From NCBI RefSeq assembly GCF_025150245.1, contig NZ_CP102279.1, positions 2,291,423 through 2,355,422 on the forward strand: a DNA stretch of 64,000 nucleotides, in the 5' to 3' direction. The DNA is from Dorea formicigenerans. GTDB lineage: Bacteria > Bacillota > Clostridia > Lachnospirales > Lachnospiraceae. Positions 18,732 through 26,396 of this stretch are shown one piece after another. Numbering within the stretch: position 1 is the stretch's first letter; every line of letters starts with the position of its first letter. The notes under the pieces are model-generated. The model did no database searches and was not told the DNA's origin. It saw only the letters and a program-made list of their open reading frames with translations. The position numbers were made by a program, and so were the translations under genes.

Positions 18732-19859
18732 AAGCGCTTTCTTCACAATCTCACTCATCAGTTTGGAAGCTCCCAAAAGTGCTGCCGGATCTACTGTGAA
18801 TTTAGAATTATGCGCCGGATATTTTCCCCCGGTCCCCACATGAAAAAATGCTCCCGGAACCAACTCCTGATAACAGGAAAAATCTTCTCCTCCCATCTCC
18901 GGATGCTGCAAGGTTACATGGAATCCTTCTTCCATTGCTTCTTTTCGCACAAGTTCTGCCAGATCTGCATCATTGTTCGTTGCCGGACAGCCCGGGATCC
19001 ATGTAAATTCCACCTGATAACCTTCCCGCTCCAGACCTTCAGCCTGTGCCTGCATCAGTTTCACAATCTGCTCACGCACTTTGGGATTAAATGTGCGAAC
19101 GGTTCCTTCTAGCCTGGCGGTCTCTGGGATAATGTTCCAGCTTGTGCCTGATGTAAAACGAGTCACACTGATAACTGCCGTCTCCGTCGGACTGATTCTT
19201 CGGCTTACAATTTCCTGAAGACTTCCTACCAGTCTTGCTGCTGCCGGGATCGGATCCAGACCCGTCTGCGGGGCGCTTCCGTGGCATCCCATTCCTTTTA
19301 CCGTATATAAGAACCGGTCTACCGCCGCTGAAAATGGACCTGGTGCAATTGCAATCGTTCCGACTGGCATGTTTTGTTTTGTGTGAAGTCCAAAGATTTT
19401 TTCAATCTTATATTTTTCAAACATTCCGGTATTTACAACTTTTTCACCACCATGTTCTGCTTCTTCGGCAGGTTGAAACAATAAAATGACGGTACCTTTT
19501 ATATGCTCTCTCTCTCCTCCAAGAAGTTTTGCCACTCCAAGAAGTGCTGTCGTGTGGAAATCATGTCCACAAGCATGCATACAGCCATCATTTTCTGAAC
19601 TGTAAGAAAGTCCACTCTCTTCCAGGATCGGCAGCGCATCAATATCCGCTCTGATTGCAACAACACGCCCTGGCTCTTTTCCCTCGATCCTTGCAAGCGC
19701 TCCTGTATCAAGTCCCAGATTCAAAAGCTCCACACCTTCTGTCTGTTTTAATACATTTTTTACATAGTTGGTTGTCTCATACTCCTTTAATGCAAGTTCC
19801 GGATGTCTGTGCAGCCATTGAAAATGTTCCAATAAGTATGTCTGTAGTTCTTCTGCCAT
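18720..19859 (-). CDS. M20 family amidohydrolase (N-acyl amino acid deacylase)
   Basis: Cytoplasmic metal-dependent hydrolase of the IAA-amino acid/hippurate/YxeP group, which removes acyl groups from N-acyl amino acids. Metal ligands are visible in ACGHDFHTTALLG and QPAEEAEHGG, and the late MGGEDFSCY holds another. Length is about 379 residues. An AGGAGG site lies 9 nt before the ATG at 19859 and 6 nt before an upstream GTG at 19862; the ATG is preferred. It follows malY by 43 nt. Pairing of such a deacylase with a C-S lyase and an amino-acid ABC transporter recalls the yxe/ytm sulfur-compound salvage loci of B. subtilis, so N-acyl-cysteine derivatives are a reasonable substrate guess. Confidence 0.92.
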   Translation of the reverse strand: MAEELQTYLLEHFQWLHRHPELALKEYETTNYVKNVLKQTEGVELLNLGLDTGALARIEGKEPGRVVAIRADIDALPILEESGLSYSSENDGCMHACGHDFHTTALLGVAKLLGGEREHIKGTVILLFQPAEEAEHGGEKVVNTGMFEKYKIEKIFGLHTKQNMPVGTIAIAPGPFSAAVDRFLYTVKGMGCHGSAPQTGLDPIPAAARLVGSLQEIVSRRISPTETAVISVTRFTSGTSWNIIPETARLEGTVRTFNPKVREQIVKLMQAQAEGLEREGYQVEFTWIPGCPATNNDADLAELVRKEAMEEGFHVTLQHPEMGGEDFSCYQELVPGAFFHVGTGGKYPAHNSKFTVDPAALLGASKLMSEIVKKALKAS

Positions 19860-19901
19860 CACGATTTTCCTCCTGTCTTATCTACCATTCTTTACAAATC
19901 C

Positions 19902-21089
19902 CTAGTTCAAGAATGCCTCTGCATTCAAAGCATCTCTAAGCTGATCCATTGCCTGCCTTAACGTCTGACGCGGGCATGCGATATTGATTCGTTCAAATCC
20001 TTCTCCTACTGCCCCAAAAATAAATCCCGGATCCAGCCAGAGATTTGCCTTATCAACGACCAGATGTTCCAATTCTTCTACTGATAAACCCAGTTCTCTG
20101 CAATCCAGCCAAAGCAGATAAGTTCCTTCCGGCTCAATAAGCCTGATTTTCGGAATCTCCTGTTTCAGATAATCCCGGACAAAGTCCACATTTCCCTGAA
20201 GATATACAAGTAACTCTTCCAACCATTCTTCGCCGTTTTCATAAGCAGCCTGACACGCTTCCATTCCCATCAGATTCGGCTGGCTGTAGCCTGCTTGCAT
20301 CACTTCGTGTTTAAATTTCTCACGCAGCTTTGGATTGGAAATGATAATGTTGGAAAGTTGAAGCCCTGCCACATTAAATGTTTTTGATGGCGCGGTACAT
20401 GTGACAGTAATATCTGCAATCTCTTCTGAAATAGATGCCATCATCTGATGTTTATGTCCTTTGTATACAATATCACTGTGGATCTCATCGCTGACAAGTG
20501 TCATGTGATATTTCAAGCAGAGCGCTGCAACTTTTTCCAACTCTTCTCTTTTCCACACACGTCCTACCGGGTTGTGCGGACTGCAGAAAAGTAATAATTT
20601 TACATCATTTTCCCGGATTTTCTTCTCCATATCCTCAAAGTCAATGGTGTAGTGCCCATCTTCTAATTTTAATGGACTTCCAATCAGCTTTCTTCCATTG
20701 TCTTCAATGACCTCTCTGAACGGGTAGTAAACCGGCTGCAGCATCAGAACACTTTCTCCCGGCTCTGTGTAGGCTTTTACTGCCATTGCAAGTGCAAATA
20801 CAATTCCTGGTGTCTTGATGATCCAGTCACTCTCGATTTCCCAGTCAAATCTTCTCTTATACCAGGATTTCACTGCTCTGCAATAATCCTCCAGGGTATC
20901 ACTGTACCCAAATATACCATGCTCTACAATCTCAAATAAGCGCTCTCTGACTGATTTTGGTGCCTGAAAATCCATATCTGCCACCCAAAGTGGAAGTATA
21001 TCCGCTTTCTTTCCTCTTACTGTCGCAAAATCATATTTTAAAGAATGTGTTCCTTTTCGATTGATTACTTTATCAAAATCTGTTGCCAT
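19902..21089 (-). CDS. MalY/PatB family C-S lyase (cystathionine beta-lyase type)
   Basis: PLP-dependent fold-type I enzyme that cleaves the C-S bond of cystathionine, cystine or S-alkyl cysteines to give a thiol, pyruvate and ammonia. Family motifs are LPLWVADMDFQAP near the N-terminus, FCSPHNPVGRVW, LVSDEIHSDIV and the PLP lysine in TAPSKTFNVAGLQ. The start at 21089 (MATDFDK) is chosen because AGGAG precedes it by 9 nt; the ATG at 21107 has no ribosome binding site. It is followed by the M20 deacylase and preceded by a hairpin and a structured element that could control it. MalY homologues in E. coli also bind the MalT regulator, which has no counterpart here. Confidence 0.94.
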   Translation of the reverse strand: MATDFDKVINRKGTHSLKYDFATVRGKKADILPLWVADMDFQAPKSVRERLFEIVEHGIFGYSDTLEDYCRAVKSWYKRRFDWEIESDWIIKTPGIVFALAMAVKAYTEPGESVLMLQPVYYPFREVIEDNGRKLIGSPLKLEDGHYTIDFEDMEKKIRENDVKLLLFCSPHNPVGRVWKREELEKVAALCLKYHMTLVSDEIHSDIVYKGHKHQMMASISEEIADITVTCTAPSKTFNVAGLQLSNIIISNPKLREKFKHEVMQAGYSQPNLMGMEACQAAYENGEEWLEELLVYLQGNVDFVRDYLKQEIPKIRLIEPEGTYLLWLDCRELGLSVEELEHLVVDKANLWLDPGFIFGAVGEGFERINIACPRQTLRQAMDQLRDALNAEAFLN

Positions 21090-21140
21090 ATTTATTTTCT
21101 CCTTCATTTTCGCAATTGCCTGTTGTCTTCAAATATTTTA

Positions 21141-21181
21141 GGACAGGGACTTCTTTTAAAAGTACCTGTCCCAGATTTAAT
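21141..21181 (-). terminator. Terminator-like hairpin just upstream of malY
   Basis: On the minus strand GGACAGG pairs with CCTGTCC, with an inner ACTT/AAGT extension, and is followed by TAAAATATTT. It lies about 50 nt before the malY start. It may end the ABC transporter transcript or act as the expression platform of a malY leader. Confidence 0.55.
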
Positions 21182-21228
21182 TTTCTTATTTCAGCTTTCT
21201 CATCTGTCTTCATTTTATATTCAAGTCG

Positions 21229-21400
21229 AACGTCCGTGAGACTTGGCGCGTGATTCTGGTCAGAGAAGCTGACATATTCCTATCAGAATCACTGCGCATC
21301 TTCGCGGAGCGTTTATCTCAGGCGGAGACCTAACTCCCACTGAGACAAATTTGCTATTACTCACCACCTGAAGTGGGAGTCTTCTCGACTGAGATAAAAC
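21229..21400 (-). other. Highly structured intergenic element between the ABC transporter and malY
   Basis: About 170 bp of nested inverted repeats. The outer stem pairs 21389-21400 with 21311-21321 (GTTTATCTCAG). Inside it, 21372-21380 (AGTGGGAGT) can pair either with 21333-21341 (ACTCCCACT, perfect 9 bp) or with 21359-21367 (ACTC-A-CCAC), so two folds exclude each other. A second hairpin pairs 21251-21258 with 21284-21291 (TGATTCTG), extended by GCGC at 21246 and 21294, with GTCAG/CTGAC at 21259-21273 as an alternative. It begins 14 bp after the ATPase stop and is followed by the hairpin before malY. I see no SAM or T-box consensus. It could be a leader RNA, an sRNA, or a remnant of a TnpB/IS605-type end. 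Confidence 0.6.
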
Positions 21401-21413
21401 TTTTTATTGTTTC

Positions 21414-22154
21414 TTACAATTCTGCCATCTCCAAAAATGCTCTTGTACGTTCATTCTCCGGATTATTAAACAATTTCTCCGGTGTATTGTCTTCTACAAT
21501 CTGTCCACCTTCCAGGAATAAGATTCTGGAGGCAACATTTTTTACAAAGCGCATCTCATGGGATACTACGATCATCGTCATTCCATCTGCTGCAATTTCT
21601 TTCATAACATCAAGAACTCCCCCGATCCACTCCGGATCAAGAGCACTTGTTGGTTCATCAAACAGCATAACCTGCGGTTCTGCTGCAAGTGCTCTCGCTA
21701 TTCCTACTCTCTGCTGCTGCCCTCCGGAAAGACGTACCGGGTATTCATCTCTCTTCTCGATCAGTCCGACACGTTCCAGCAAATGTTCTGCTTTCTCCAC
21801 TGCCTGGACTTTCGGCATCTTCTGAACCCGAATCAGTCCTTCCGTAATATTCTCCAGAGCAGTCTTGTTCTTCCAGAGATTATAATGCTGAAATACCATG
21901 CTCGTCTTTTCTCTGAGTGCCCGGATTTGTTGTTTATTCTCTTTTCCGGCTTCAATTGTAACTCCATCAATGGTAACTCTCCCTGCATCTGGTACATTTA
22001 ACCAGTTGAGAGAACGAAGAAGCGTTGTCTTACCGCCTCCGCTTGGTCCGATCAGCGTTACAACTTCACCTTTTTCTATCTGAAAATCCAGATTTTTCAA
22101 AACCTGATTATCACCAAAAGCTTTACAAAGTCCTCTTACTTCTACTATCGACAT
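21414..22154 (-). CDS. Polar amino acid ABC transporter, ATP-binding protein
   Basis: ATPase of a PAAT-family importer. Walker A is GPSGGGKTTLLR, the signature is LSGGQQQRVGIARAL, Walker B is VMLFDEPTSALDPE and the switch His is in VVSHEMRFV. Length is 246 residues from the chosen start. AGGAG precedes the ATG at 22154 by 8 nt; an upstream in-frame ATG at 22184 lies within the permease gene and lacks a site. It begins 1 nt after the permease stop. With the permease and substrate-binding lipoprotein it forms a complete importer. Confidence 0.95.
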   Translation of the reverse strand: MSIVEVRGLCKAFGDNQVLKNLDFQIEKGEVVTLIGPSGGGKTTLLRSLNWLNVPDAGRVTIDGVTIEAGKENKQQIRALREKTSMVFQHYNLWKNKTALENITEGLIRVQKMPKVQAVEKAEHLLERVGLIEKRDEYPVRLSGGQQQRVGIARALAAEPQVMLFDEPTSALDPEWIGGVLDVMKEIAADGMTMIVVSHEMRFVKNVASRILFLEGGQIVEDNTPEKLFNNPENERTRAFLEMAEL

Positions 22155-22155
22155 C

Positions 22156-22866
22156 TTAACTTCTCCTCTCTTTTCTACGCACATAGGTCTCTATCTTTGC
22201 AAGCAGACGTTCCAAAAGCATACAGCATACCCAGTAAATCAAAGATACTGCAATATATACCTCAAAGTAACGATAAGATCTCGCTCCAACGATTCTTGCC
22301 TGTGCCATAATATCTACAACTGCAATGTTAAATACAAGAGAAGTCTCTTTTAATAATGATATAAAGTTATTGCCCAGACTTGGAAGTGCTACGACAAATG
22401 CCTGCGGGATTACAACACTTATAAGCGCCTGCCACTTCGTCATATTCAAGCTATAACAAGCTTCTACCTGTCCTTCATCTACGGACATCAATGCACTGCG
22501 GATAATCTCTGACATATATGCCGCTGCATTAAGTCCCAGTGTAATAATTGCGAATACGACCGGGTGGATTCCGTTAATATCAAAACTTGTTCCCCATGCT
22601 TCGTTCATCACACGAAGCAGTATCGGGATTCCGTAATACACAAGCACCAATTGTACCATAGTCGGCGTGCCACGGATAAATGATATGTATACTTTCGCAA
22701 CTGTCTTAAGTACCCGTACTTCAAAATAACGGGCCAACGCAATAAAGAACCCTACGATCAGTCCTGCTACACAACTGGCAATTGTAATCAGAAGTGTAAT
22801 CGGCAGATATACTGCTATCTGCGGAATGGACTGTATCAGAAATTCAACACTAAATATTTTCCCCAT
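22156..22866 (-). CDS. Polar amino acid ABC transporter, permease
   Basis: Membrane subunit of the His/Glu/Gln/Arg/cystine importer family. About five transmembrane segments are visible, starting IAVYLPITLLITIASCVAG. The conserved FIRGTPTMVQLVLVYYGIP and the EAA loop (EACYSLNMTKWQALISVVIP) that docks with the ATPase are present. Length of 236 residues is typical. The ribosome binding site is weak (GGTG about 11 nt before ATG). It lies 194 nt downstream of the substrate-binding gene; the hairpins in that gap may lower its expression relative to the binding protein, as is usual for such operons. Confidence 0.95.
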   Translation of the reverse strand: MGKIFSVEFLIQSIPQIAVYLPITLLITIASCVAGLIVGFFIALARYFEVRVLKTVAKVYISFIRGTPTMVQLVLVYYGIPILLRVMNEAWGTSFDINGIHPVVFAIITLGLNAAAYMSEIIRSALMSVDEGQVEACYSLNMTKWQALISVVIPQAFVVALPSLGNNFISLLKETSLVFNIAVVDIMAQARIVGARSYRYFEVYIAVSLIYWVCCMLLERLLAKIETYVRRKERRS

Positions 22867-22939
22867 CTCTTTTACACCAATCTTTCTCTTTTATTCGGAA
22901 CTCTTGTGGTTTCCGGTACAACTTATGAATCGCCCTATA

Positions 22940-23014
22940 GAAATTCGTGCAAGAACGATTTCTGTATAACGGCGTATTGCACAAAATGCACGTCGCATCT
23001 CATACGGCGTGCAT
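22940..23014 (-). other. Hairpins in the gap between binding-protein and permease genes
   Basis: Two imperfect hairpins: ATGCACG at 22986-22992 pairing with CGTGCAT at 23008-23014, and AGAAAT/ATTTCT-based arms near 22940-22964. The T tract after the first is short, so partial termination or mRNA end protection is more likely than full termination. This would give more binding protein than permease. Confidence 0.5.
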
Positions 23015-23060
23015 CTTATATTTTTCCTTATTTCTTTAAAGATATAAGACACTTTCTCGA

Positions 23061-23903
23061 TTATAATTGTGGTGCATAATCTCCATCAAGATACTTCTCA
23101 GATAATTCTTTTAATGTACCATTTTCAATCAACGTCTTCAGACTGTCATCAATAATCTTTTTCAGCTTCTCTCCTGACTCGTCCTGTCTCAGAAGCATGT
23201 ATGTAGTTGTCTCATCACCAGTCTCAAATGGAAGACACTCTAGTTCATTGTCAAGTCCCTGCTCTTTGAGAACATAATCAGCAGTTACTTTAATAGAAGC
23301 AATATGTGCATCTGCTCTTCCGTTAATAACTTCCTGAAGCATCTTGCTCATATCTCCATCTGCATACATAATATCGGCTGCTTTGTCCGGATGCTCTTTG
23401 TTATAATTCTCAAGCCAGTTTGTCTGTGCTCCTGAGGTTGCAGATACAATCGTTTTTCCTGCAATACTGTTTACATCACTGGAAATATCTGTACGGTCTT
23501 TTTTAAATACAATTGCTGCCTGAGTCTCTGTATATGGAATATCCGGGAAAAGATATTTCTGCTCACGCTCTTCATTCTTACCACACTGGCTGGCAATCAC
23601 ATCAATCTTGCCAGACTCGAGAGCTGTAAAAATTCCATCCCAGCCTGTTGCTTCATATTTAAATTCAACATCTGGATTCAGATCATCAATTGCCTTCATA
23701 ACTGCAATATCATATCCGTCCGGTTCGCCTTTTTCATTTACAAGGTTGAACGGAGGATATGCTCCTTCTGTTCCAACTGTATAAGTGGTAACTCCGGAAT
23801 TGTCAGATTCTTTTTTATCATCTGCCGATTTTCCACAACCAACCATCATACTTGCTACCATTCCTGCTATCAATAATGTACTTAATACTTTTTTCTTCTT
23901 CAT
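23061..23903 (-). CDS. Amino acid ABC transporter substrate-binding lipoprotein (cystine-type likely)
   Basis: Extracytoplasmic solute-binding protein of the SBP_bac_3 family, 280 residues. The signal peptide ends in ASMMVGCGK with Cys23 as the probable lipidated residue. The fold starts with TVGTEGAYPPFNLVNEKG and continues with GYDIAVMKAI, GWDGIFTALESGKIDVIASQ-like segments and the late LSEKYLDGDY. The pattern is close to the TcyA/TcyJ/TcyK cystine-binding group, and the neighbouring C-S lyase and deacylase agree with a sulfur amino acid ligand, but the ligand is inferred. A possible promoter with an 8-bp dyad over the -10 lies upstream. Confidence 0.93.
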   Translation of the reverse strand: MKKKKVLSTLLIAGMVASMMVGCGKSADDKKESDNSGVTTYTVGTEGAYPPFNLVNEKGEPDGYDIAVMKAIDDLNPDVEFKYEATGWDGIFTALESGKIDVIASQCGKNEEREQKYLFPDIPYTETQAAIVFKKDRTDISSDVNSIAGKTIVSATSGAQTNWLENYNKEHPDKAADIMYADGDMSKMLQEVINGRADAHIASIKVTADYVLKEQGLDNELECLPFETGDETTTYMLLRQDESGEKLKKIIDDSLKTLIENGTLKELSEKYLDGDYAPQL

Positions 23904-24006
23904 AACTGATCACTCCTTACAAGTCTTTTTCATTAGTTTTTATATTCTTGACTTTTCCTATTATAATTGTAAGAAAGTGGTTTGTCTATGTTTAGATTTT
24001 TATAGT

Positions 24007-24031
24007 TTGCTATAGGATATAATTATAGCAA
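24007..24031 (-). promoter_or_regulatory. Dyad overlapping the putative -10 of the transporter operon
   Basis: TTGCTATA-N9-TATAGCAA is a perfect 8-bp inverted repeat, about 105 bp upstream of the binding-protein gene. A TATAAT on the minus strand (complement of 24022-24027) lies within it; the -35 is weak. This is a good candidate operator for an unidentified regulator. Confidence 0.45.
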
Positions 24032-24064
24032 TATCTGAATTGATTGAATCGATTTTTGTTTTTC

Positions 24065-24093
24065 TTGACGTTTTCCTATATATACGGTATCAT
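24065..24093 (+). promoter_or_regulatory. Sigma-A promoter of the pilin-like gene
   Basis: TTGACG and TATCAT with a 17-bp spacer, 5 of 6 matches in both hexamers. Transcription would begin near 24100, about 75 nt upstream of the expected initiation codon. Confidence 0.65.
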
Positions 24094-24174
24094 TAATTAT
24101 ATTATGTGTAATCATTTTTATTATATGATACCAAAAACTCAACAACATTATATTATAGAGAGAAGACGATAATT

Positions 24175-24822
24175 ATAAAATCAGAAAAGAAAAAACAGGG
24201 TTTCACATTAGTAGAACTCATTGTGGTTCTGACAATCCTTGCAATTCTTGCCGCACTTTTGATTCCGGCTTTAACCGGATACATACGAAAGGCAAAAGAA
24301 AAAGCAATTATAACAGAAGCAACCGATACTTGGAAAGCTGCACAGGCAGCCATGTCAGAATGCTATGCTATGTATCCTGAAAGCTTTACAAACCCTGATC
24401 CTACTAAACCGCCATGCAGATTTGCAACGGAAATCGATGGCAAAAGAATAAAAAATCTGGGCAGAATTACGAACGCTGCTCTGAATGCTGTACAGAGAAA
24501 TCCCAATGACAAAACAGAAATCAATACATCCAGCAGAAGAATTGCCCGACAGGTATTATCTTATCTGGATAGTGCTGATAAATCTAATGCACAGTACCTT
24601 TTCACTGCGCCTTCTGGAAAAAATACATGGGACACTACATTTAATGATTATTTTGGAAAAAAATATGATTCTAATGCTGTACTGCTTCAGATTTTCCATA
24701 CAACAGACGGAAAAGTTGTTGCAATTAACTTTGGCAAAGACGGTTATATGGTGACAATCGTTCCCGGCAAGGAAACTACATGTGTGTATAACGGAAAATC
24801 TTTAAAATCAATCGAAGGCTAA
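24175..24822 (+). CDS. Type IV pilin-like protein, expected start codon ATA instead of ATG
   Basis: The product has a class III signal: a lysine-rich leader, then QGFTLVELIVV, with prepilin peptidase cleavage expected between Gly and Phe, the conserved Glu at mature position 5, and a hydrophobic helix through LAALLIPALTGYIR. A globular domain of about 160 residues follows, without cysteines beyond one in ECYAMYP and one in TCVYNG. No in-frame ATG, GTG or TTG exists between the ribosome binding region (GAGAAG, 24160-24165) and the signal; the codon where ATG would be expected, 24175, is ATA. The first normal start, GTG at 24223, would delete the signal. No pilus or type II secretion genes are adjacent. 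Either a rare ATA start, a sequence error or a recently broken gene. Confidence 0.7.
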   Translation: MKSEKKKQGFTLVELIVVLTILAILAALLIPALTGYIRKAKEKAIITEATDTWKAAQAAMSECYAMYPESFTNPDPTKPPCRFATEIDGKRIKNLGRITNAALNAVQRNPNDKTEINTSSRRIARQVLSYLDSADKSNAQYLFTAPSGKNTWDTTFNDYFGKKYDSNAVLLQIFHTTDGKVVAINFGKDGYMVTIVPGKETTCVYNGKSLKSIEG

Positions 24823-24866
24823 AAAGAGGAGTCAGTTTGCTGCAAGCAGCATCTGGCTCCTCTTTT
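24822..24866 (+). terminator. Terminator of the pilin-like gene
   Basis: AAAAGAGGAG and CTCCTCTTTT form a 10-bp stem starting at the last base of the stop codon, with an inner hairpin GCTG/CAGC, followed by T residues. A strong intrinsic terminator. Confidence 0.88.
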
Positions 24867-24883
24867 CTTTTTCATAGCACAAG

Positions 24884-24956
24884 CGCCCACTTCGATTCCG
24901 CTCTGCTCCATCTCAGTGCTCGTTTGACTCACATAGATTAAAATAAGAGTACTCTG
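24884..24956. repeat. Perfect 73-bp direct repeat, copy 1
   Basis: Identical over 73 bp to 25103-25175, starting CGCCCACTTCGATTCCGC. The right end carries the sequence AAGAGTACT, which is one arm of the prfA terminator in copy 2. No coding potential is apparent. Confidence 0.93.
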
Positions 24957-24987
24957 GCTCTCGTGCTTCGCTATGATGGCATGCACC

Positions 24988-25030
24988 CGCCCACCTCGAT
25001 TCCGCTTTGCTTCTTCTCGGTGCTCGTTTG
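24988..25030. repeat. Degenerate third copy of the repeat core
   Basis: The first 43 bp of the unit recur here with several transitions (CGCCCACCTCGATTCCGC at its start), then diverge after GCTCGTTTG. It lies between the two perfect copies. Confidence 0.8.
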
Positions 25031-25102
25031 CATTCTCACACAATATAACAAAAGGACGATTCTCCCTGCAAGCAGACTCCCACCACTTTCGAATAGCACG
25101 AA

Positions 25103-25175
25103 CGCCCACTTCGATTCCGCTCTGCTCCATCTCAGTGCTCGTTTGACTCACATAGATTAAAATAAGAGTACTCTG
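25103..25175. repeat. Perfect 73-bp direct repeat, copy 2
   Basis: Identical to 24884-24956, with start-to-start distance 219 bp. Apart from these repeats the 24867-25221 gap shows no gene. Confidence 0.93.
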
Positions 25176-25201
25176 TCCAATAAATTGTCCATAGTACTCT
25201 T
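25164..25201 (-). terminator. Terminator downstream of prfA
   Basis: AAGAGTACT and AGTACTCTT form a 9-bp stem 21 nt after the prfA stop; TATTTTAA follows on the minus strand. Confidence 0.7.
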
Positions 25202-25221
25202 ATATTTAATCTGCGTTCGTG

Positions 25222-26292
25222 CTATTCGTCCATGTTTGCGAGTTTTTTGGCTTGATCGGCAGCGATGCAGGCATCGATGATTTCCTGGATATCGCCGTTC
25301 ATAATCTTGTCTAGTTTGTATAATGTCAGACCTATACGGTGATCTGTGACACGTCCCTGTGGGAAGTTATAAGTACGGATTTTCTCAGAACGGTCTCCTG
25401 TTCCGATCTGGCTCTTTCTTGCTTCTGCCTCTGCATCATGCTGCTTCTGACATTCCAAATCGTAGAGTTTTGCACGCAGAAGTGCAAATGCTTTTTCTTT
25501 ATTCTGCAGCTGTGATTTCTCTGTCTGGCTGTAGATTACAATTCCAGTTGGATAGTGAGTCAGACGTACAGCGGAGTCTGTTGTATTGACACACTGTCCA
25601 CCGTTTCCTGATGCTCTCATAACATCGATACGGATATCTTTCTCATCGATATGAACATCCACATCTTCTGCCTCCGGCATAACTGCTACTGTGATTGTTG
25701 ATGTGTGGATACGTCCGCCACTTTCTGTCTCCGGCACACGCTGCACGCGGTGTACCCCGGATTCGTATTTCATCATAGAATATGCGCCCTGTCCATCAAT
25801 CATAAATGTAACATTCTTCATACCACCGATTCCAATTTCTTCGCACTCTACCAGTTCCACTTTCCAGCGTTTACTCTCTGCATAATGCAGATACATACGA
25901 TAAATTTCTGCAGCAAAAAGTGCTGCTTCATCTCCACCGGCACCAGCACGGATCTCAACTACTACGTTCTTGTCATCATTAGGGTCTTTTGGAAGCAACA
26001 GGATCTTAAGCTCATGCTCAAGCTCTTCTACTCTTGCTTTCGACTCATTCAACTCCTCTTTTGCAAGTTCTCGCATATCTTCGTCAGACTCTTCATTCAG
26101 AAGTTCCAGACTTTCTTCAATGTTCTGCTTGCATGCTTTATATTCTTTGTATGCTTCTACGATTGGTGTAAGCTCACTTTGTTCTTTCATGAGCTTACGG
26201 AAACGGTTTGGGTCACTTGCCACATCCGGTTCCTGAAGTTCGCTCAAGATTTCTTCTAATCGAATTAGCAGATCTTCTAATTTATCAAACAT
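25222..26292 (-). CDS. prfA: Peptide chain release factor 1
   Basis: Releases the finished chain at UAA and UAG stop codons on the ribosome. The GGQ loop is in [15 protein letters not shown], and the stop-recognition region reads [16 protein letters not shown]. Length is 356 residues from the ATG at 26292, which has GGAGGAG about 7 nt upstream; an earlier ATG at 26352 would add 20 residues with no family match. It follows prmC, whose product methylates the GGQ glutamine, separated by 104 nt. The order DUF1385-prmC-prfA is standard in Clostridia. Confidence 0.97.
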   Translation of the reverse strand: MFDKLEDLLIRLEEILSELQEPDVASDPNRFRKLMKEQSELTPIVEAYKEYKACKQNIEESLELLNEESDEDMRELAKEELNESKARVEELEHELKILLLPKDPNDDKNVVVEIRAGAGGDEAALFAAEIYRMYLHYAESKRWKVELVECEEIGIGGMKNVTFMIDGQGAYSMMKYESGVHRVQRVPETESGGRIHTSTITVAVMPEAEDVDVHIDEKDIRIDVMRASGNGGQCVNTTDSAVRLTHYPTGIVIYSQTEKSQLQNKEKAFALLRAKLYDLECQKQHDAEAEARKSQIGTGDRSEKIRTYNFPQGRVTDHRIGLTLYKLDKIMNGDIQEIIDACIAADQAKKLANMDE

Positions 26293-26396
26293 CTCTATCT
26301 CCTCCTGTTTACCTGCAATATTACTATAACTGCCATATACCGGCGCAAACATTAAACATAATCCTCACTTCGGTATTCTCTATCCTGACCAATGTC

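Larger units (their letters stand above)
25091..25227. repeat. Inverted repeat enclosing repeat copy 2 and overlapping the prfA 3' end
   Basis: Outer arms GAATAGCACGAACGC (25091-25105) and its exact complement (25213-25227) are 15 bp; the right arm includes the prfA stop codon. Inner arms are 25154-25172 and 25193-25212 (AGATTAAA and AAGAGTACT blocks), which also form the prfA terminator. The arrangement resembles a small palindromic mobile unit. Confidence 0.75.

Noticed and set aside
21090-21413. SAM riboswitch or T-box leader for malY
   Set aside because: None of the conserved SAM-I core or T-box GGTGG-ACCGCG elements is present. The region is structured but does not match either class.
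24819-25151. Open frame of 110 codons on the minus strand after prfA
   Set aside because: It is built from the repeated DNA and therefore repeats its own peptide; no ribosome binding site and no family resemblance.
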